A stretch of DNA of 64,000 nt from Mycobacterium sp. GA-0227b (GCF_001499855.1 NZ_LQIK01000005.1:62001-126000); one strand, 5' to 3'; shown: positions 9,561 to 19,075, numbered from the stretch's first letter. Made by a program: numbers and translations. Notes: generated by a model from the sequence alone, not told the origin.

Positions 9561-10154
9561 GCCGATGCCGGGCACGAACCGGCCGACTGTCGCGAGGTAG
9601 TCGCGGTAACTGTCGCCGTGCGTCGCGAGCAGATACGGCTCTTCGACGACGCGCACCTGCGCCTCGATCGTCGCGACGAGAAGCGCGAAGCCGATGATAG
9701 CTACGAGATTCGGTGTGACGAGGGCGATTCCGAAGCCGAAAGCCATCATCGCGGTGAAGATCGGGTTACGCACCCGGGCGAACACGCCGCTGCGGATCAG
9801 AGTCGTGGTCTCGCTTGCGTCGACGCCGATCCGCCAGGAGTCGCCCATGTCGAACTGCGCGTAGAGCGTTGCGCCGATGCCCGCCACGGCCAACGCGATG
9901 CCGACGACGTTCAGCCACGGCCGGTCGAGAACTTCCAACGGCGCGACCACGCCGGCGAGCTGCAGGATGGGCGCGAACACGGCGGCGGCCATCGCGACGA
10001 CGAACCCCACCCCGGCGAACCACTCGGGCGACAGCGGCCGCCCGCTGATGCCACGAAACCCGGTCGATCCGGTCCGGCGCCGTTGACGCCAACTGCGCCA
10101 ACCGAATCCGAGTACGGCGAACAATCCGAACAGGACGAGTGCGATGATCGGCAT
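9546..10154 (-). CDS. Isoprenylcysteine carboxyl methyltransferase-like membrane protein (202 aa)
   Basis: The protein has several hydrophobic segments (ALVLFGLFAVLGF at the N terminus, FAGVGFVVAMAAAVFA, WLNVVGIALAVAGIGATLYAQF, VTPNLVAIIGFALLVATI). Its C-terminal half is typical of the ICMT/PEMT methyltransferase fold: MGDSWRIGV, GVFARVRNPIFTAMM and EEPYLLATHGDSYRDYLATVGRFVPG. The RNPIF and EE...H...Y blocks are the family SAM-binding region. The substrate is unknown. The ATG at 10154 has an AAGGAG Shine-Dalgarno 5 nt upstream, which decides the start. It sits 19 nt downstream of the CDF transporter on the same strand, possibly in that operon. Confidence 0.85.
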   Translation of the reverse strand: MPIIALVLFGLFAVLGFGWRSWRQRRRTGSTGFRGISGRPLSPEWFAGVGFVVAMAAAVFAPILQLAGVVAPLEVLDRPWLNVVGIALAVAGIGATLYAQFDMGDSWRIGVDASETTTLIRSGVFARVRNPIFTAMMAFGFGIALVTPNLVAIIGFALLVATIEAQVRVVEEPYLLATHGDSYRDYLATVGRFVPGIGVISG

Positions 10155-10173
10155 GCTGACTCCTTGTAGATGT

Positions 10174-10779
10174 TCACGCGCAGCAGGGATCACCGCGCCA
10201 CGCGTCGACGCCTTCGCGGACCGCGATCACCGCGATACCGAGCGCCGCGACGGGATCGGCCCACGACCAGCCGAAGAGGCCGTTGAGCAGCAGGCCTGCC
10301 AGCAGGATCGCCGACAGGTAGGTGCACAACAATGTCTGCTTGGAGTCGGCGACGGCCGACGTCGAACCGAACTCACGGCCGGCGCGCCGCTGCGCCAGCG
10401 ACAGCACGGGCATGATCGCCAGGCTCAGCGCGGCGAGCACGATCCCGACCAGCGACGGCGCGGCCGCGCCGCGGCCGGTCAACGCGAGCACCGCGTCGAC
10501 GGTTACGTACGCCGCGAGGGCGAAGAACGAGAACGCGATGAAGCGCAGCGCGGTCTTCTCTCGCGTCTCAGGATCGCGCGCCGCGAACTGCCACGCGACG
10601 GCCGCCGCGGAGGCGATTTCGACAACTGAGTCCAGCCCGAAGCCGATCAGCGCCGACGACGACACCCGGGTGCCCTCGGCCAGCGCGATGGCCGCCTCGA
10701 TGACGTTGTAGGTGATCGTGGCGGCCACCAGCCATCGGATACGACGGGCGAGTACCTCGCGCCGGGCGGTGGTGGGCAT
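10174..10779 (-). CDS. Cation-diffusion-facilitator-like transporter (201 aa)
   Basis: A short integral membrane protein whose transmembrane segments resemble the CDF family (VAATITYNVIEAAIAL; SALIGFGLDSVVEIASAAAVAW with the helix-2 Asp; VADSKQTLLCTYLSAILLAGLLLN with the helix-5 Asp). CDF proteins export divalent metals by proton antiport. The usual cytosolic C-terminal domain is absent and the chain ends in DPCCA. Its ATG shares one base with the stop of the upstream ArsR-type regulator, so it is very likely that regulator's target; metal identity (Cd, Pb, Zn or other) is inferred only. Confidence 0.85.
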   Translation of the reverse strand: MPTTARREVLARRIRWLVAATITYNVIEAAIALAEGTRVSSSALIGFGLDSVVEIASAAAVAWQFAARDPETREKTALRFIAFSFFALAAYVTVDAVLALTGRGAAAPSLVGIVLAALSLAIMPVLSLAQRRAGREFGSTSAVADSKQTLLCTYLSAILLAGLLLNGLFGWSWADPVAALGIAVIAVREGVDAWRGDPCCA

Positions 10780-11108
10780 CAGCAGCAGTCGTCGGCGACC
10801 GCGCTCGGGCAGCAGGCCGGATCGACGTCGAGCACGAGGCCGACCAGGTCGTCGAGTGCGTGGGCGATGCGCTCGTCAGCGAGTTCGTAGCGGCTGCGGC
10901 GGCCCTCCGGCTGCGCGAGCACCAGTCCGCAGCCCCGCAGACAGGCCAGGTGGTTGGACAGAATCTGGCGGGAGACGCCGATCTTGTCGGCGAGCTCCGA
11001 GGGATAGCCGGGCCCGTCGCGCAACATCAGCAGGATCTCGGCGCGGGTCGGGTCCGACAGCGCGGAACCGAACCGCGACAGCGCGTCGCTGTGGGTGACC
11101 GTCTGCAT
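10779..11108 (-). CDS. ArsR/SmtB-family metal-sensing repressor, CmtR-like (109 aa)
   Basis: Winged-helix repressor. The recognition region SRQILSNHLACLRGCGLV carries two cysteines spaced CxxxC, as in the Cd/Pb sensor CmtR of M. tuberculosis (HLSCLRGCG), and the C terminus has additional cysteines (DPACCPSAVADDCC). It probably releases DNA when soft metals bind these thiols. The gene is the first of a regulator-transporter pair. A perfect 13-bp palindrome lies immediately before the ATG (11111-11142), fitting autoregulation. The family is certain; the exact metal is not. Confidence 0.9.
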   Translation of the reverse strand: MQTVTHSDALSRFGSALSDPTRAEILLMLRDGPGYPSELADKIGVSRQILSNHLACLRGCGLVLAQPEGRRSRYELADERIAHALDDLVGLVLDVDPACCPSAVADDCC

Positions 11109-11110
11109 GG

Positions 11111-11142
11111 CCCGATAGTACAGGGAATTCTGTACTATCGGG
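11111..11142. promoter_or_regulatory. Perfect palindromic operator before the CmtR-like gene
   Basis: CCCGATAGTACAG (11111-11123) and CTGTACTATCGGG (11130-11142) are exact reverse complements around a 6-bp centre. The element starts 2 bp upstream of the ArsR-type ATG, so it overlaps the expected transcription start. Length and symmetry match an ArsR-family dimer site; function is inferred. Confidence 0.7.
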
Positions 11143-11149
11143 GCCTCGG

Positions 11150-11194
11150 TTTGTGGAGCCGCACCGGCGCTCAGCGCCGGTAGCGCTCCACAAA
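11150..11194 (-). terminator. Nested hairpin downstream of the crotonase gene
   Basis: TTTGTGGAGC (11150-11159) pairs with GCTCCACAAA (11185-11194), and within it CCGGCGC (11164-11170) pairs with GCGCCGG (11174-11180) around a 3-nt loop. It lies 8 nt beyond the crotonase stop. No U-tract follows, which is common for mycobacterial intrinsic terminators. Confidence 0.65.
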
Positions 11195-11201
11195 TCGCTC
11201 G

Positions 11202-12041
11202 CTAGAGGCGGCCGTCGACACGCAGGTCGGGGTGCACCCAGTCCGGCGAACGGCGCTCCTTGAACGACCGGAAGCCCTCCATCGCCTCGGCCGAGGAGTA
11301 GCTGGCCTGCATACCGATGCGGTCGAACAACCCGAGATAGTTGTCCAGGCTCGACTTGACCACGCCGCGGGCGCCGGGAGCGGTCCGACAGCACTGGCCG
11401 AGCACCTCGCGCGCCGCATCGAGCAGAGCGTCGTGGGGCACCACGCGCGTCACCATGCCCCACTCCAGCGCCTCCCGCGCCGACAACGTCCGGCCGGTGA
11501 ACATCAGATCCCGCGTGCGGACCGGGCCGATCAGGCGGGCCAGCATCTGGCTGTAGTACGTGTCGGCGATACCGCGCAGCAGTTCGGGCACCCGGAACGT
11601 GGCCCGCTCACTGACGACCGTCATGTCGCTGCACAGCGCGATCTGCAAGCCGCCGCCCTGACACAGCCCGTTGACCGCCGACACCACCGGCTTGACCGAC
11701 TGCCGCAGGGTCTCGAACGGTGTCACGTCCATGCCGAGCGCCGACCCGAACGTCAGCCAGTTGTCGCTGCCGTCGCCCCCACCCATGTCACCGCCGGGCG
11801 CGAAGACGTCGCCGGTGCCGGTGATCAGCAGACCGGCCAGATCCGGATCGGCGTCGACGTGGCGCACCGCGTAACGGATTCCGAAGTACATCGCGGGCGT
11901 CATCGCGTTGCGGGCCTCCGGCCGGTCGAGCCGGCACACCCCGAACGGGCCCTCGCGGGTGAACTTCAGGTAGGGGGTGCCGAGCCAGTCGCCCTCGGGT
12001 GGCCGCGGGCCGCCGGTGGTGCTCGGCTGGGTGCTCGTCAT
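11202..12041 (-). CDS. Enoyl-CoA hydratase/isomerase family protein (crotonase, 279 aa)
   Basis: Crotonase fold with the CoA-binding and oxyanion-hole regions: RLDRPEARNAM, then GTGDVFAPGGDMG (first oxyanion segment) and NGLCQGGGLQIALCSDM (second). An AxxRGI-type block (RVPELLRGIADTYYSQMLARLIG) and the C-terminal helix region follow. The reaction (hydration, isomerisation or decarboxylation of an acyl-CoA) cannot be fixed from motifs. The open frame extends upstream, but ATG 12041 overlaps the sugar-kinase stop (ATGA) and starts the conserved domain, so it is chosen. Co-transcription with the kinase is likely. Confidence 0.88.
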   Translation of the reverse strand: MTSTQPSTTGGPRPPEGDWLGTPYLKFTREGPFGVCRLDRPEARNAMTPAMYFGIRYAVRHVDADPDLAGLLITGTGDVFAPGGDMGGGDGSDNWLTFGSALGMDVTPFETLRQSVKPVVSAVNGLCQGGGLQIALCSDMTVVSERATFRVPELLRGIADTYYSQMLARLIGPVRTRDLMFTGRTLSAREALEWGMVTRVVPHDALLDAAREVLGQCCRTAPGARGVVKSSLDNYLGLFDRIGMQASYSSAEAMEGFRSFKERRSPDWVHPDLRVDGRL

Positions 12042-12916
12042 AACTGCCTTTCCGTCGCTCGATTGGATACCGCGTCGTCGATGGCTTCGGCGTAGGGCGC
12101 ACAATCGCCGGCCCCCGGAACGAGCGTGGACAATGCGGCGGCGGCGCAGGCCCGGCGCAGCGCGGTCTCGTGGCCGTCGAGCCAGTGCGCGGCGAGCACA
12201 CCGGCGAACACGTCGCCCGCGCCGGAGGTGTCCACGGCCCGCACGGTGGGTGCCGGGACGACGAAGCGCTCGCCGTCGCCCAGATAACTCGCACCGCGCG
12301 GACCCCGGGTGATCACCAGATGCGGGACGGGCCAGTGCCACTCGCCGGCCTCGGTCTCGTTGACCACGACGACGTCGGCTGACTCGGACAGCGCGAGCAG
12401 CTCGTGCGGCGGGGCACCGGGCGGTGAGGCGTTGACGATGACGACCGCACCGGCCTCGCGCGCCACCCTCGCGGCGGCGATCGCGGTGGGAAGGGGAATC
12501 TCCAATTGCAGCAGCATCACGTCGCAGTCGGCGATGACGCCACGCACGTCCGCGGAATTCACGTCGAGCGCGGCATTCGCCCCCGCCGCGACCACGATCG
12601 TGTTCTCTGCCGACGAATCCACCAGGATCACGGCCGATCCGCTCGGCCCAGGCACCGTGATCACGCCGTCCAGACCGACCCCGTTGGCGCTGAGGTGACC
12701 CCTCAGCGCCTCGGCCGCCGCGTCGCTACCGAGCGCGGCGACGAGTCGCACCTCCGCGCCCGCCCTCGCCGCGGCCACCGCCTGGTTGCCGCCTTTACCG
12801 CCCGGTGAGGTCGACAGGCCGGACGCCAGCACGGTCTGGCCCGCGCGGGGCAGGGCGCTCACCATGAACGTGTGGTCGGCGTTGACACTGCCGACCACAC
12901 ACACCCGCGCCACCAT
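12038..12916 (-). CDS. rbsK: PfkB-family sugar kinase, ribokinase-like
   Basis: The 292-aa protein has the ribokinase signatures: VVGSVNADHTFMVSALPRAGQTV at the N terminus, SPGGKGGNQAVAAARAGA (substrate loop) and DTSGAGDVFAGVLAAHW near the C terminus (catalytic Asp and anion hole). It phosphorylates ribose or a related sugar with ATP. It corresponds in position and sequence to the M. tuberculosis rbsK homologue. ATG 12916 with a GGGGG upstream is preferred; an upstream GTG/ATG at 12952 would add 12 residues. No ribose transporter is nearby, so the substrate remains open. Confidence 0.85.
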   Translation of the reverse strand: MVARVCVVGSVNADHTFMVSALPRAGQTVLASGLSTSPGGKGGNQAVAAARAGAEVRLVAALGSDAAAEALRGHLSANGVGLDGVITVPGPSGSAVILVDSSAENTIVVAAGANAALDVNSADVRGVIADCDVMLLQLEIPLPTAIAAARVAREAGAVVIVNASPPGAPPHELLALSESADVVVVNETEAGEWHWPVPHLVITRGPRGASYLGDGERFVVPAPTVRAVDTSGAGDVFAGVLAAHWLDGHETALRRACAAAALSTLVPGAGDCAPYAEAIDDAVSNRATERQL

Positions 12917-12978
12917 GACCCCCAACGCTAATGCAGCACCGCTACCTGACACGTGTCGAACTCCCGAAGCCCGTTCGA

Positions 12979-12984
12979 TACGCT
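12979..12984 (+). promoter_or_regulatory. Putative -10 element for leaderless proA
   Basis: TACGCT lies 6 nt before the proA ATG at 12991, so transcription would begin at or next to the start codon. No Shine-Dalgarno is present in that gap, in keeping with leaderless translation. Inferred from spacing alone. Confidence 0.45.
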
Positions 12985-12990
12985 GGTTTG

Positions 12991-14247
12991 ATGAGTGTGC
13001 AGGTCCCCTTGGCTTCTGATGCCGCCGATCTGCGTGGTCAGGTACACGACGCCGCCCGCCGAGCCCGCGTGGCGGCGCGCGCGCTGGCCACCCTCAGCTC
13101 GGAAACCAAGAACCGCGCGCTGAACACCGCCGCCGACCACGTGCTGATGTCGACGCGGCAGATCCTCGAGGCCAACGAGCAGGACCTCGCCGCCGCCCGC
13201 GCCGCGGGCACCCCCGACGCGATGCTCGACCGGCTCAAGTTGAACCCGGACCGCGTCGACGGCATCGCCGACGGACTGCGCCAGGTGTCGCGGCTCCCCG
13301 ACCCGCTGGGCGAGGTGCTGCAGGGCCGCACACTGCCCAACGGTCTGCAACTGCGGCAGCTGCGTGTCCCGCTCGGTGTCGTCGGCATCGTCTACGAGGG
13401 CAGGCCGAACGTCACCGTCGACGCATTCGGGTTGACGCTGAAGTCCGGCAACGCGGTGTTGCTTCGCGGCAGCTCCTCGGCGGCCAACTCCAACGCCGCG
13501 CTGGTGAACGCGCTGCGCGCCGCGCTGGCGACCGAACTGCTCGACGTCGACGCGGTGCAATTGCTGCCCAGCTCCGACCGCGCCAGCGTCACCCACCTGA
13601 TCCAGGCGCGCGGGCTGGTCGACGTCGTCATCCCGCGCGGTGGCGCAGGGCTGATCGACGCGGTCGTCCGGGACGCGACGGTGCCGACGATCGAGACCGG
13701 CGTGGGCAATTGCCATGTGTACGTGCATGAGTCGGCCGATCTCGACGTCGCCGAACGCATCCTGCTCAACGCCAAGACGCGCAGGCCCAGCGTTTGCAAC
13801 GCGGCCGAATCGGTTCTGGTCGACGCCGCGATCGCCGATCGTGCGGTGCCGCGGCTGACCCGCGCGCTGCGGGACGCCGGTGTCACGGTGCACGACAACC
13901 CGTCCGAAGAGGAGTTGCGGGCCGAGTTCCTTTCGATGGACATCGCGTTGGCGGTGGTCAACGGGGTCGACGCGGCCATCGACCACGTCAACGAATTCGG
14001 CACCGGCCACACCGAAGCGATCGTCGCCACGGATCTCGCTGCGGCGCAACGGTTCACCGAGCGGGTCGACGCGGCCGCGGTGATGGTGAACGCGTCGACG
14101 GCGTTCACCGACGGGGAGCAGTTCGGGTTCGGTGCCGAGATCGGAATCTCCACCCAGAAGCTGCACGCCCGCGGACCCATGGGTTTGCCCGAACTGACGT
14201 CAACCAAGTGGATTGTGTGGGGAGACGGCCACACCCGCCCGGCCTGA
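12991..14247 (+). CDS. proA: Gamma-glutamyl phosphate reductase
   Basis: NADPH-dependent reduction of gamma-glutamyl phosphate to glutamate semialdehyde, second step of proline synthesis. The 418-aa aldehyde-dehydrogenase-fold protein shows [23 protein letters not shown] near residue 120, [21 protein letters not shown], and the catalytic cysteine in [15 protein letters not shown] near residue 270. [16 protein letters not shown] ends the domain. ATG 12991 is preferred over ATG 12931 because family members start near this point and a -10 hexamer sits directly upstream. Confidence 0.96.
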   Translation: MSVQVPLASDAADLRGQVHDAARRARVAARALATLSSETKNRALNTAADHVLMSTRQILEANEQDLAAARAAGTPDAMLDRLKLNPDRVDGIADGLRQVSRLPDPLGEVLQGRTLPNGLQLRQLRVPLGVVGIVYEGRPNVTVDAFGLTLKSGNAVLLRGSSSAANSNAALVNALRAALATELLDVDAVQLLPSSDRASVTHLIQARGLVDVVIPRGGAGLIDAVVRDATVPTIETGVGNCHVYVHESADLDVAERILLNAKTRRPSVCNAAESVLVDAAIADRAVPRLTRALRDAGVTVHDNPSEEELRAEFLSMDIALAVVNGVDAAIDHVNEFGTGHTEAIVATDLAAAQRFTERVDAAAVMVNASTAFTDGEQFGFGAEIGISTQKLHARGPMGLPELTSTKWIVWGDGHTRPA

Positions 14248-14263
14248 TATAGGAGCCCTATCC

Positions 14264-15139
14264 GTGAGTGTCCCCGCCCGCCCAGCGCCGCTGTTCGCCG
14301 ACATCGAGGATGTCGGCAGACGGCTGGCCGAGACCGGCTACCTGCCCGACACCGCAACCGCGACAGCGGTTTTCCTGGCCGACCGGCTCGGCAAGCCGTT
14401 GTTGGTGGAAGGACCCGCGGGTGTCGGCAAGACCGAACTGGCTCGCGCGGTCGCGCAGTCGACCGGGTCGGGTCTGGTGCGGCTGCAGTGCTACGAGGGC
14501 GTCGACGAGGCTCGTGCCCTCTACGAGTGGAACCACGCCAAGCAGATCCTGCGGATTCAGGCCGGGCACGGGGATTGGGACTCCACCCGCGACGACGTGT
14601 TCTCCGAGGAGTTCCTGCTGTCGCGCCCGCTGCTGACCGCGATCCGGCGCACCGAGCCGACCGTGCTGCTGATCGACGAGACCGACAAGGCCGACATCGA
14701 GATCGAAGGCCTGCTGCTGGAGGTGCTGTCCGACTTCGCGGTGACCGTGCCGGAACTGGGCACGATCAGTGCGGAGCGCGCGCCGTTCGTCGTCCTGACC
14801 TCCAACGCCACCCGCGAGCTGTCCGAGGCGCTCAAGCGCCGGTGCCTGTTCCTGCACATCGACTTTCCCGATCCCGACCTCGAGCGGCGCATCCTGCTGT
14901 CCCGCGTGCCGGAGCTGCCCGAGCGGCTCGCCGACGAGCTGGTCAAGATCATCGGCGTGCTGCGCGGAATGCAGCTCAAGAAGCTGCCGTCGGTTGCCGA
15001 GACCATCGACTGGGGCCGTACGATCCTGGCCCTGGGGCTGGACACCATCGACGATGCGACGATCGCGGCCACGCTGGGTGTGGTGCTCAAACACCAGGCC
15101 GACCAGATCAAGGCCTCCGGCGAGCTGAGGCTGAACTGA
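14264..15139 (+). CDS. MoxR-family AAA+ ATPase (291 aa)
   Basis: AAA+ ATPase with Walker A GPAGVGKTELARAVA near residue 50, Walker B VLLIDETDKAD near 135, sensor-1 VLTSNATRELSEALKRRC and an arginine-finger region. MoxR ATPases act as chaperones that insert cofactors or remodel VWA-domain partners. The gene directly following encodes such a VWA protein 1 nt away. GTG 14264 follows AGGAG by 8 nt, which decides the start over the longer frame. It lies 16 nt after proA and may be co-transcribed. Confidence 0.92.
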   Translation: MSVPARPAPLFADIEDVGRRLAETGYLPDTATATAVFLADRLGKPLLVEGPAGVGKTELARAVAQSTGSGLVRLQCYEGVDEARALYEWNHAKQILRIQAGHGDWDSTRDDVFSEEFLLSRPLLTAIRRTEPTVLLIDETDKADIEIEGLLLEVLSDFAVTVPELGTISAERAPFVVLTSNATRELSEALKRRCLFLHIDFPDPDLERRILLSRVPELPERLADELVKIIGVLRGMQLKKLPSVAETIDWGRTILALGLDTIDDATIAATLGVVLKHQADQIKASGELRLN

Positions 15140-15140
15140 G

Positions 15141-16589
15141 ATGGCCGTGCGCCGGACCCGACCGTCGCAGCCGTTGGCGCCGCACGGCCTGCCCGGCCAC
15201 CTCGTCGGGTTCGTCGAAGCGCTACGGGCACAGGGAATTTCGGTAGGCCCTTCGGAGACCGTCGACGCCGGACAGGTGGTCTCCGTGCTGGGCTTGGCCG
15301 ATCGGGAGGCATTGCGGGAGGGCATCGCCTGCGCGGTGCTGCGCCGCCCCGACCACCGCGATACCTACGACGCGATGTTCGACCTGTGGTTCCCCGCTGC
15401 GCTGGGCGCGCGGACGGTTTTGGTGGACGACGACGGTGAAGCGGACGACAGCGACCCGGGTCTGCCGCCGGAGGACGTCGAGGCTATGCGGTCGGCGCTG
15501 CTGGACATGCTGGCCGACAACGAGGATCTGGCGAACCTCGACGAGCGGATGGCCGCCATGATCGCTCAGATCGTCGAGGCGTACGGCCGCTACAACTCCA
15601 GTCGAGGGCCGTCGTATTCGTCGTACCAGGCCCTCAAGGCGATGAACCTCGACGACCTCGAGGGCCGGTTGCTCGCCGGCCTGCTGGCTCCGTACGGCGA
15701 GGAGCCCACGCCGACGCAGGAGCAGATTGCCAAAGCCCTTGCTGCGCAGCGCATCAACCAGCTACGCAGGATGGTCGAGGCGGAGACCAAACGCCGCACC
15801 GCCGAACAACTCGGCCGCGACCACGTACAGATGTACGGTGTGCCGCAGCTCGCCGAGAACGTAGAGTTCCTGCGCGCCTCGGGTGAGCAGTTGCGCCAGA
15901 TGCGCCGGGTGGTGGCGCCGCTGGCCCGCACGCTGGCGACCCGGCTGGCCGCGCGGCGGCGGCGCTCGCGCGCCGGCGAGATCGACCTGCGCAAGACGCT
16001 GCGCAAGTCGATGTCCACCGGCGGGGTGCCGATCGACGTGGTGCTGAAGAAGCCGCATCCCGCCCGGCCCGAACTCGTCGTGCTGTGCGACGTCTCGGGC
16101 TCGGTCGCCGGGTTCAGCCACTTCACGCTGCTGCTCGTGCATGCGCTGCGCCAACAGTTCTCTCGCGTGCGCGTCTTCGCCTTCATCGACACCACCGACG
16201 AGGTGACCGAGCTGTTCGGACCGGACGCCGACCTCGCGGTGGCGGTACAGCGCATCACCCGGGAAGCGGGTGTGTACACCCGCGACGGGCACTCCGACTA
16301 CGGCCACGCGTTCGCGTCGTTCATGGACAGATGGCCCAATGTGCTCTCGCCGCGCAGCGCGCTGCTGATCCTCGGCGACGGCCGCAACAACTACCGCAAC
16401 CCCGAGATCGAGCTGCTCGCGCACATGGTCAACTCCAGCCGGCATGCGCACTGGCTGAACCCCGAACCCCGGCACCTGTGGGGCAGCGGCGACTCGGCGG
16501 TGCCGCGGTATGAGGACGTCATCACCATGCACGAATGCCGGTCGGCCAAGCAGTTGGCGTCGGTCATCGATCGGTTGCTGCCGGTCTGA
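15141..16589 (+). CDS. VWA-domain protein, CoxE-like partner of MoxR (482 aa)
   Basis: The C-terminal half is a von Willebrand A domain with a MIDAS motif DVSGSVAGFSHF (DxSxS) near residue 320, and later DYGHAFASF and LILGDGRNNYRNPE. The N-terminal half is helical and acidic (VDDDGEADDSDPGLPPEDVEAMRSALLD region), matching CoxE-like proteins. With the adjacent MoxR ATPase it forms a two-gene module typical of metal-cofactor or complex maturation; the client protein is unknown. The upstream ATPase stop and this ATG are separated by a single base. Confidence 0.9.
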   Translation: MAVRRTRPSQPLAPHGLPGHLVGFVEALRAQGISVGPSETVDAGQVVSVLGLADREALREGIACAVLRRPDHRDTYDAMFDLWFPAALGARTVLVDDDGEADDSDPGLPPEDVEAMRSALLDMLADNEDLANLDERMAAMIAQIVEAYGRYNSSRGPSYSSYQALKAMNLDDLEGRLLAGLLAPYGEEPTPTQEQIAKALAAQRINQLRRMVEAETKRRTAEQLGRDHVQMYGVPQLAENVEFLRASGEQLRQMRRVVAPLARTLATRLAARRRRSRAGEIDLRKTLRKSMSTGGVPIDVVLKKPHPARPELVVLCDVSGSVAGFSHFTLLLVHALRQQFSRVRVFAFIDTTDEVTELFGPDADLAVAVQRITREAGVYTRDGHSDYGHAFASFMDRWPNVLSPRSALLILGDGRNNYRNPEIELLAHMVNSSRHAHWLNPEPRHLWGSGDSAVPRYEDVITMHECRSAKQLASVIDRLLPV

Positions 16590-16622
16590 GCCGGCTCGGC
16601 CACTCCCGTAAGCTGGCTATTC

Positions 16623-17261
16623 GTGGCTCCTCGGCGCAGGCTCGGCGTGATGGGTGGGACGTTCGATCCCATCCACAACGGGCACCTCGTCGCGGCCAGC
16701 GAGGTCGCCGAACTGTTCGGACTCGACGAGGTGGTGTTCGTCCCGACCGGACAGCCGTGGCAGAAGGACCGCCGAGTCACCGCCGCGGAAGACCGCTACC
16801 TGATGACGGTGATCGCAACCGCCTCCAATCCACGGTTCACCGTGAGCCGAGTGGACATCGATCGGAGCGGACCCACCTACACCAAGGACACGTTGCGCGA
16901 TCTGCGCGCGCTCAACCCCGACGCGGACCTGTTCTTCATCACCGGGGCCGACGCGCTGGCGTCGATCCTGTCGTGGCAGAACTGGGAGGAGATGTTCGCC
17001 ATCGCGAGTTTCGTCGGGGTGAGCCGGCCGGGGTACGAGCTGGACGGTAAGCACATCGCTGCGGCGATCAAGGAACTGCCCGACGATGCGCTGCAGCTCG
17101 TCGAGGTGCCCGCACTGGCGATCTCGTCGACCGACTGTCGTAAGCGCGCCCGGGAGAACCGGCCGATCTGGTATCTGGTGCCCGACGGCGTCGTCCAGTA
17201 CGTGGCCAAGCGCAAACTCTATGCCGCACAACCGCTCACAACCCAGGGGAAGCACCGATGA
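16623..17261 (+). CDS. nadD: Nicotinate-mononucleotide adenylyltransferase
   Basis: Transfers AMP from ATP to NaMN to make deamido-NAD, feeding nadE encoded upstream in this window. The 212-aa protein has the nucleotidyltransferase signature [12 protein letters not shown] at residues 11-22, the substrate region [12 protein letters not shown], and the [12 protein letters not shown] motif near the C terminus. The start is GTG at 16623; TAAGCT (16609-16614) lies 8 nt upstream, so the mRNA may be nearly leaderless. The stop overlaps rsfS by 4 bases. Confidence 0.95.
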   Translation: MAPRRRLGVMGGTFDPIHNGHLVAASEVAELFGLDEVVFVPTGQPWQKDRRVTAAEDRYLMTVIATASNPRFTVSRVDIDRSGPTYTKDTLRDLRALNPDADLFFITGADALASILSWQNWEEMFAIASFVGVSRPGYELDGKHIAAAIKELPDDALQLVEVPALAISSTDCRKRARENRPIWYLVPDGVVQYVAKRKLYAAQPLTTQGKHR

Positions 17262-17683
17262 GCGCCTCCGACGAAGCCGTCCGCATGGCGACGGTGGCCG
17301 CGCAGGCGGCCGCGGCCAAGGTCGCCGACGACGTCGTGGTGATCGACGTGTCGGGCCAACTCGTCATCACCGACTGCTTCGTGATCGCCTCTGCGTCGAA
17401 CGAACGACAGGTCAACGCCATCGTCGACGAGGTCGAGGAGAAGATGCGCGTCGCCGGCTACAAACCGGCCCGCCGCGAAGGTGCCCGCGAGGGCCGCTGG
17501 ACCCTGCTCGACTATGTCGACATCGTGGTGCACATCCAGCACGAGGACGAGCGCAACTTCTATGCGCTGGACCGGTTGTGGCGGGACTGCCCGACGATCC
17601 CGGTCGATGTGGACGAGCCGCATACGCAAAGTGGGGCCCCGCCCGAAGAGCAGGGGATGACGGAAGAGGACGGCCGACCGTGA
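17258..17683 (+). CDS. rsfS: Ribosome silencing factor RsfS
   Basis: RsfS/Iojap binds ribosomal protein L14 and blocks subunit joining when nutrients are scarce. The 141-aa protein shows the family block [34 protein letters not shown], then [30 protein letters not shown], and a variable acidic tail. ATG 17258 overlaps the nadD stop, and its own stop overlaps the GTG of gpgP, giving a tight nadD-rsfS-gpgP unit. Confidence 0.94.
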   Translation: MSASDEAVRMATVAAQAAAAKVADDVVVIDVSGQLVITDCFVIASASNERQVNAIVDEVEEKMRVAGYKPARREGAREGRWTLLDYVDIVVHIQHEDERNFYALDRLWRDCPTIPVDVDEPHTQSGAPPEEQGMTEEDGRP

Positions 17684-18363
17684 GGCGGGTCCGACGCCTG
17701 GTCATGCTGCGGCACGGGCAGACCGAGTACAACGCGGGCAGCAGGATGCAGGGCCAGCTGGACACCGACCTGACCGATCTGGGGCGGGAGCAGGCGGTCG
17801 CGGCGGCAGAGGTGCTGGCCAAGCGGCAGCCGTTGGCGATTGTGACCTCGGATCTGCGGCGGGCATTCGACACCGCGGTGGTGCTCGGCCACCGCGCCGG
17901 CGTGCCCGTTACGGCCGACGTTCGGTTGCGGGAGACACACCTCGGCGAGTGGCAGGGGCTGACCCACCTCGAGGTCGACGCCGCGGCGCCCGGTGCTCGG
18001 CTGGCGTGGCGGGACAACTCGCGATGGGCGCCGCCGGGCGGGGAGAGTCGCGTCGACGTCGCCGCGCGCAGCATGCCGCTGGTCGACGAGCTGATCGTCG
18101 GACAGCCGGAGTGGGGTTTGCACCAGCCCGGTGGGGATCCGGAACGGCCGGTCGTGCTGGTCGCCCACGGCGGGCTGATCGCGGCGCTGACCTCGGCGCT
18201 GCTGAGGCTGCCGGTCGACAACTGGCCGATCCTCGGCGGCATGGGCAACGCCAGCTGGGTGCAGCTGTCCGGCCACAGTGACGTCGACGCGGCGCCCGAG
18301 GCCGTACGGTGGCGGCTCGACGTGTGGAACGCTTCGGCACAGGTAGCCAACGATGTCTTGTGA
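17680..18363 (+). CDS. gpgP: Glucosyl-3-phosphoglycerate phosphatase (histidine phosphatase family)
   Basis: Histidine-phosphatase fold with catalytic motif [10 protein letters not shown] near the N terminus, [20 protein letters not shown] and the second catalytic histidine in [12 protein letters not shown]. In mycobacteria the enzyme at this position dephosphorylates glucosyl-3-phosphoglycerate for methylglucose lipopolysaccharide synthesis; the neighbouring octT supports that specific role. The open frame runs upstream through nadD/rsfS, but GTG 17680 overlaps the rsfS stop (GTGA) and begins at the domain. About 227 aa. Confidence 0.9.
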   Translation: MRRVRRLVMLRHGQTEYNAGSRMQGQLDTDLTDLGREQAVAAAEVLAKRQPLAIVTSDLRRAFDTAVVLGHRAGVPVTADVRLRETHLGEWQGLTHLEVDAAAPGARLAWRDNSRWAPPGGESRVDVAARSMPLVDELIVGQPEWGLHQPGGDPERPVVLVAHGGLIAALTSALLRLPVDNWPILGGMGNASWVQLSGHSDVDAAPEAVRWRLDVWNASAQVANDVL

Positions 18364-19075
18364 GCGTCCGACCCTTCTGATCTTCTGCGACTCGCTGTCC
18401 TACTACGGCCCGACCGGCGGGCTGCCGGCCGACGATCCGCGGATCTGGCCCAACATCGTTGCCGCCCAGCTTGGTTGGGATGTCGAGCTGATCGGTCGGA
18501 TCGGTTGGACGTGTCGTGACGTGTGGTGGGCGGCGACGCAGGACCCGCGGGCGTGGGCGGCGCTGCCGCGGGCCGGCGCGGTGGTGTTCGCCACGGGCGG
18601 CATGGATTCCCTGCCGTCGCCGCTGCCCACCGCGGCGCGTGAACTGATCCGCTACGTGCGCCCGCCATGGCTGCGCCGCTGGGTGCGCGACGGCTACTGC
18701 TGGGTGCAGCCGCGGCTCTCACCGGTGGCGCGCGCTGCGCTGCCGCCACACCTGTCCGCGGAGTATCTCGAGATGACCCGCGGCGCCATCGATTTCAACC
18801 GGCCCGGGATACCCGTCGTCGCCTGTCTGCCCTCGGTGCACATCGCCGACACGTACGGCAGGGCACATCATGGCCGCGACGGCACCGTCAGAGCGCTCAC
18901 CGAATGGGCCGACCAGCATGACATTCCGCTCGTCGACCTCAAGGCGGCGGTCGGGGAGTACGTCATGAACGGCCAGGGCAACCCCGACGGCATCCACTGG
19001 AACTTCGATGCTCATCAGGCCGTGGCAGACTCCATGCTCAAGGCGCTCGCCGAGGCCGGCGTGCCGTGTCCGTAG
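18353..19075 (+). CDS. octT: Diglucosylglycerate octanoyltransferase
   Basis: SGNH-hydrolase-like acyltransferase of 240 aa. The N-terminal nucleophile block is [21 protein letters not shown], and the C-terminal Asp/His block is [17 protein letters not shown]. In M. tuberculosis the homologous gene octanoylates diglucosylglycerate, an early methylglucose lipopolysaccharide intermediate. It overlaps gpgP by 11 bases and degV by 10, so it belongs to the same operon. Assignment rests on synteny plus motifs. Confidence 0.88.
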   Translation: MSCERPTLLIFCDSLSYYGPTGGLPADDPRIWPNIVAAQLGWDVELIGRIGWTCRDVWWAATQDPRAWAALPRAGAVVFATGGMDSLPSPLPTAARELIRYVRPPWLRRWVRDGYCWVQPRLSPVARAALPPHLSAEYLEMTRGAIDFNRPGIPVVACLPSVHIADTYGRAHHGRDGTVRALTEWADQHDIPLVDLKAAVGEYVMNGQGNPDGIHWNFDAHQAVADSMLKALAEAGVPCP

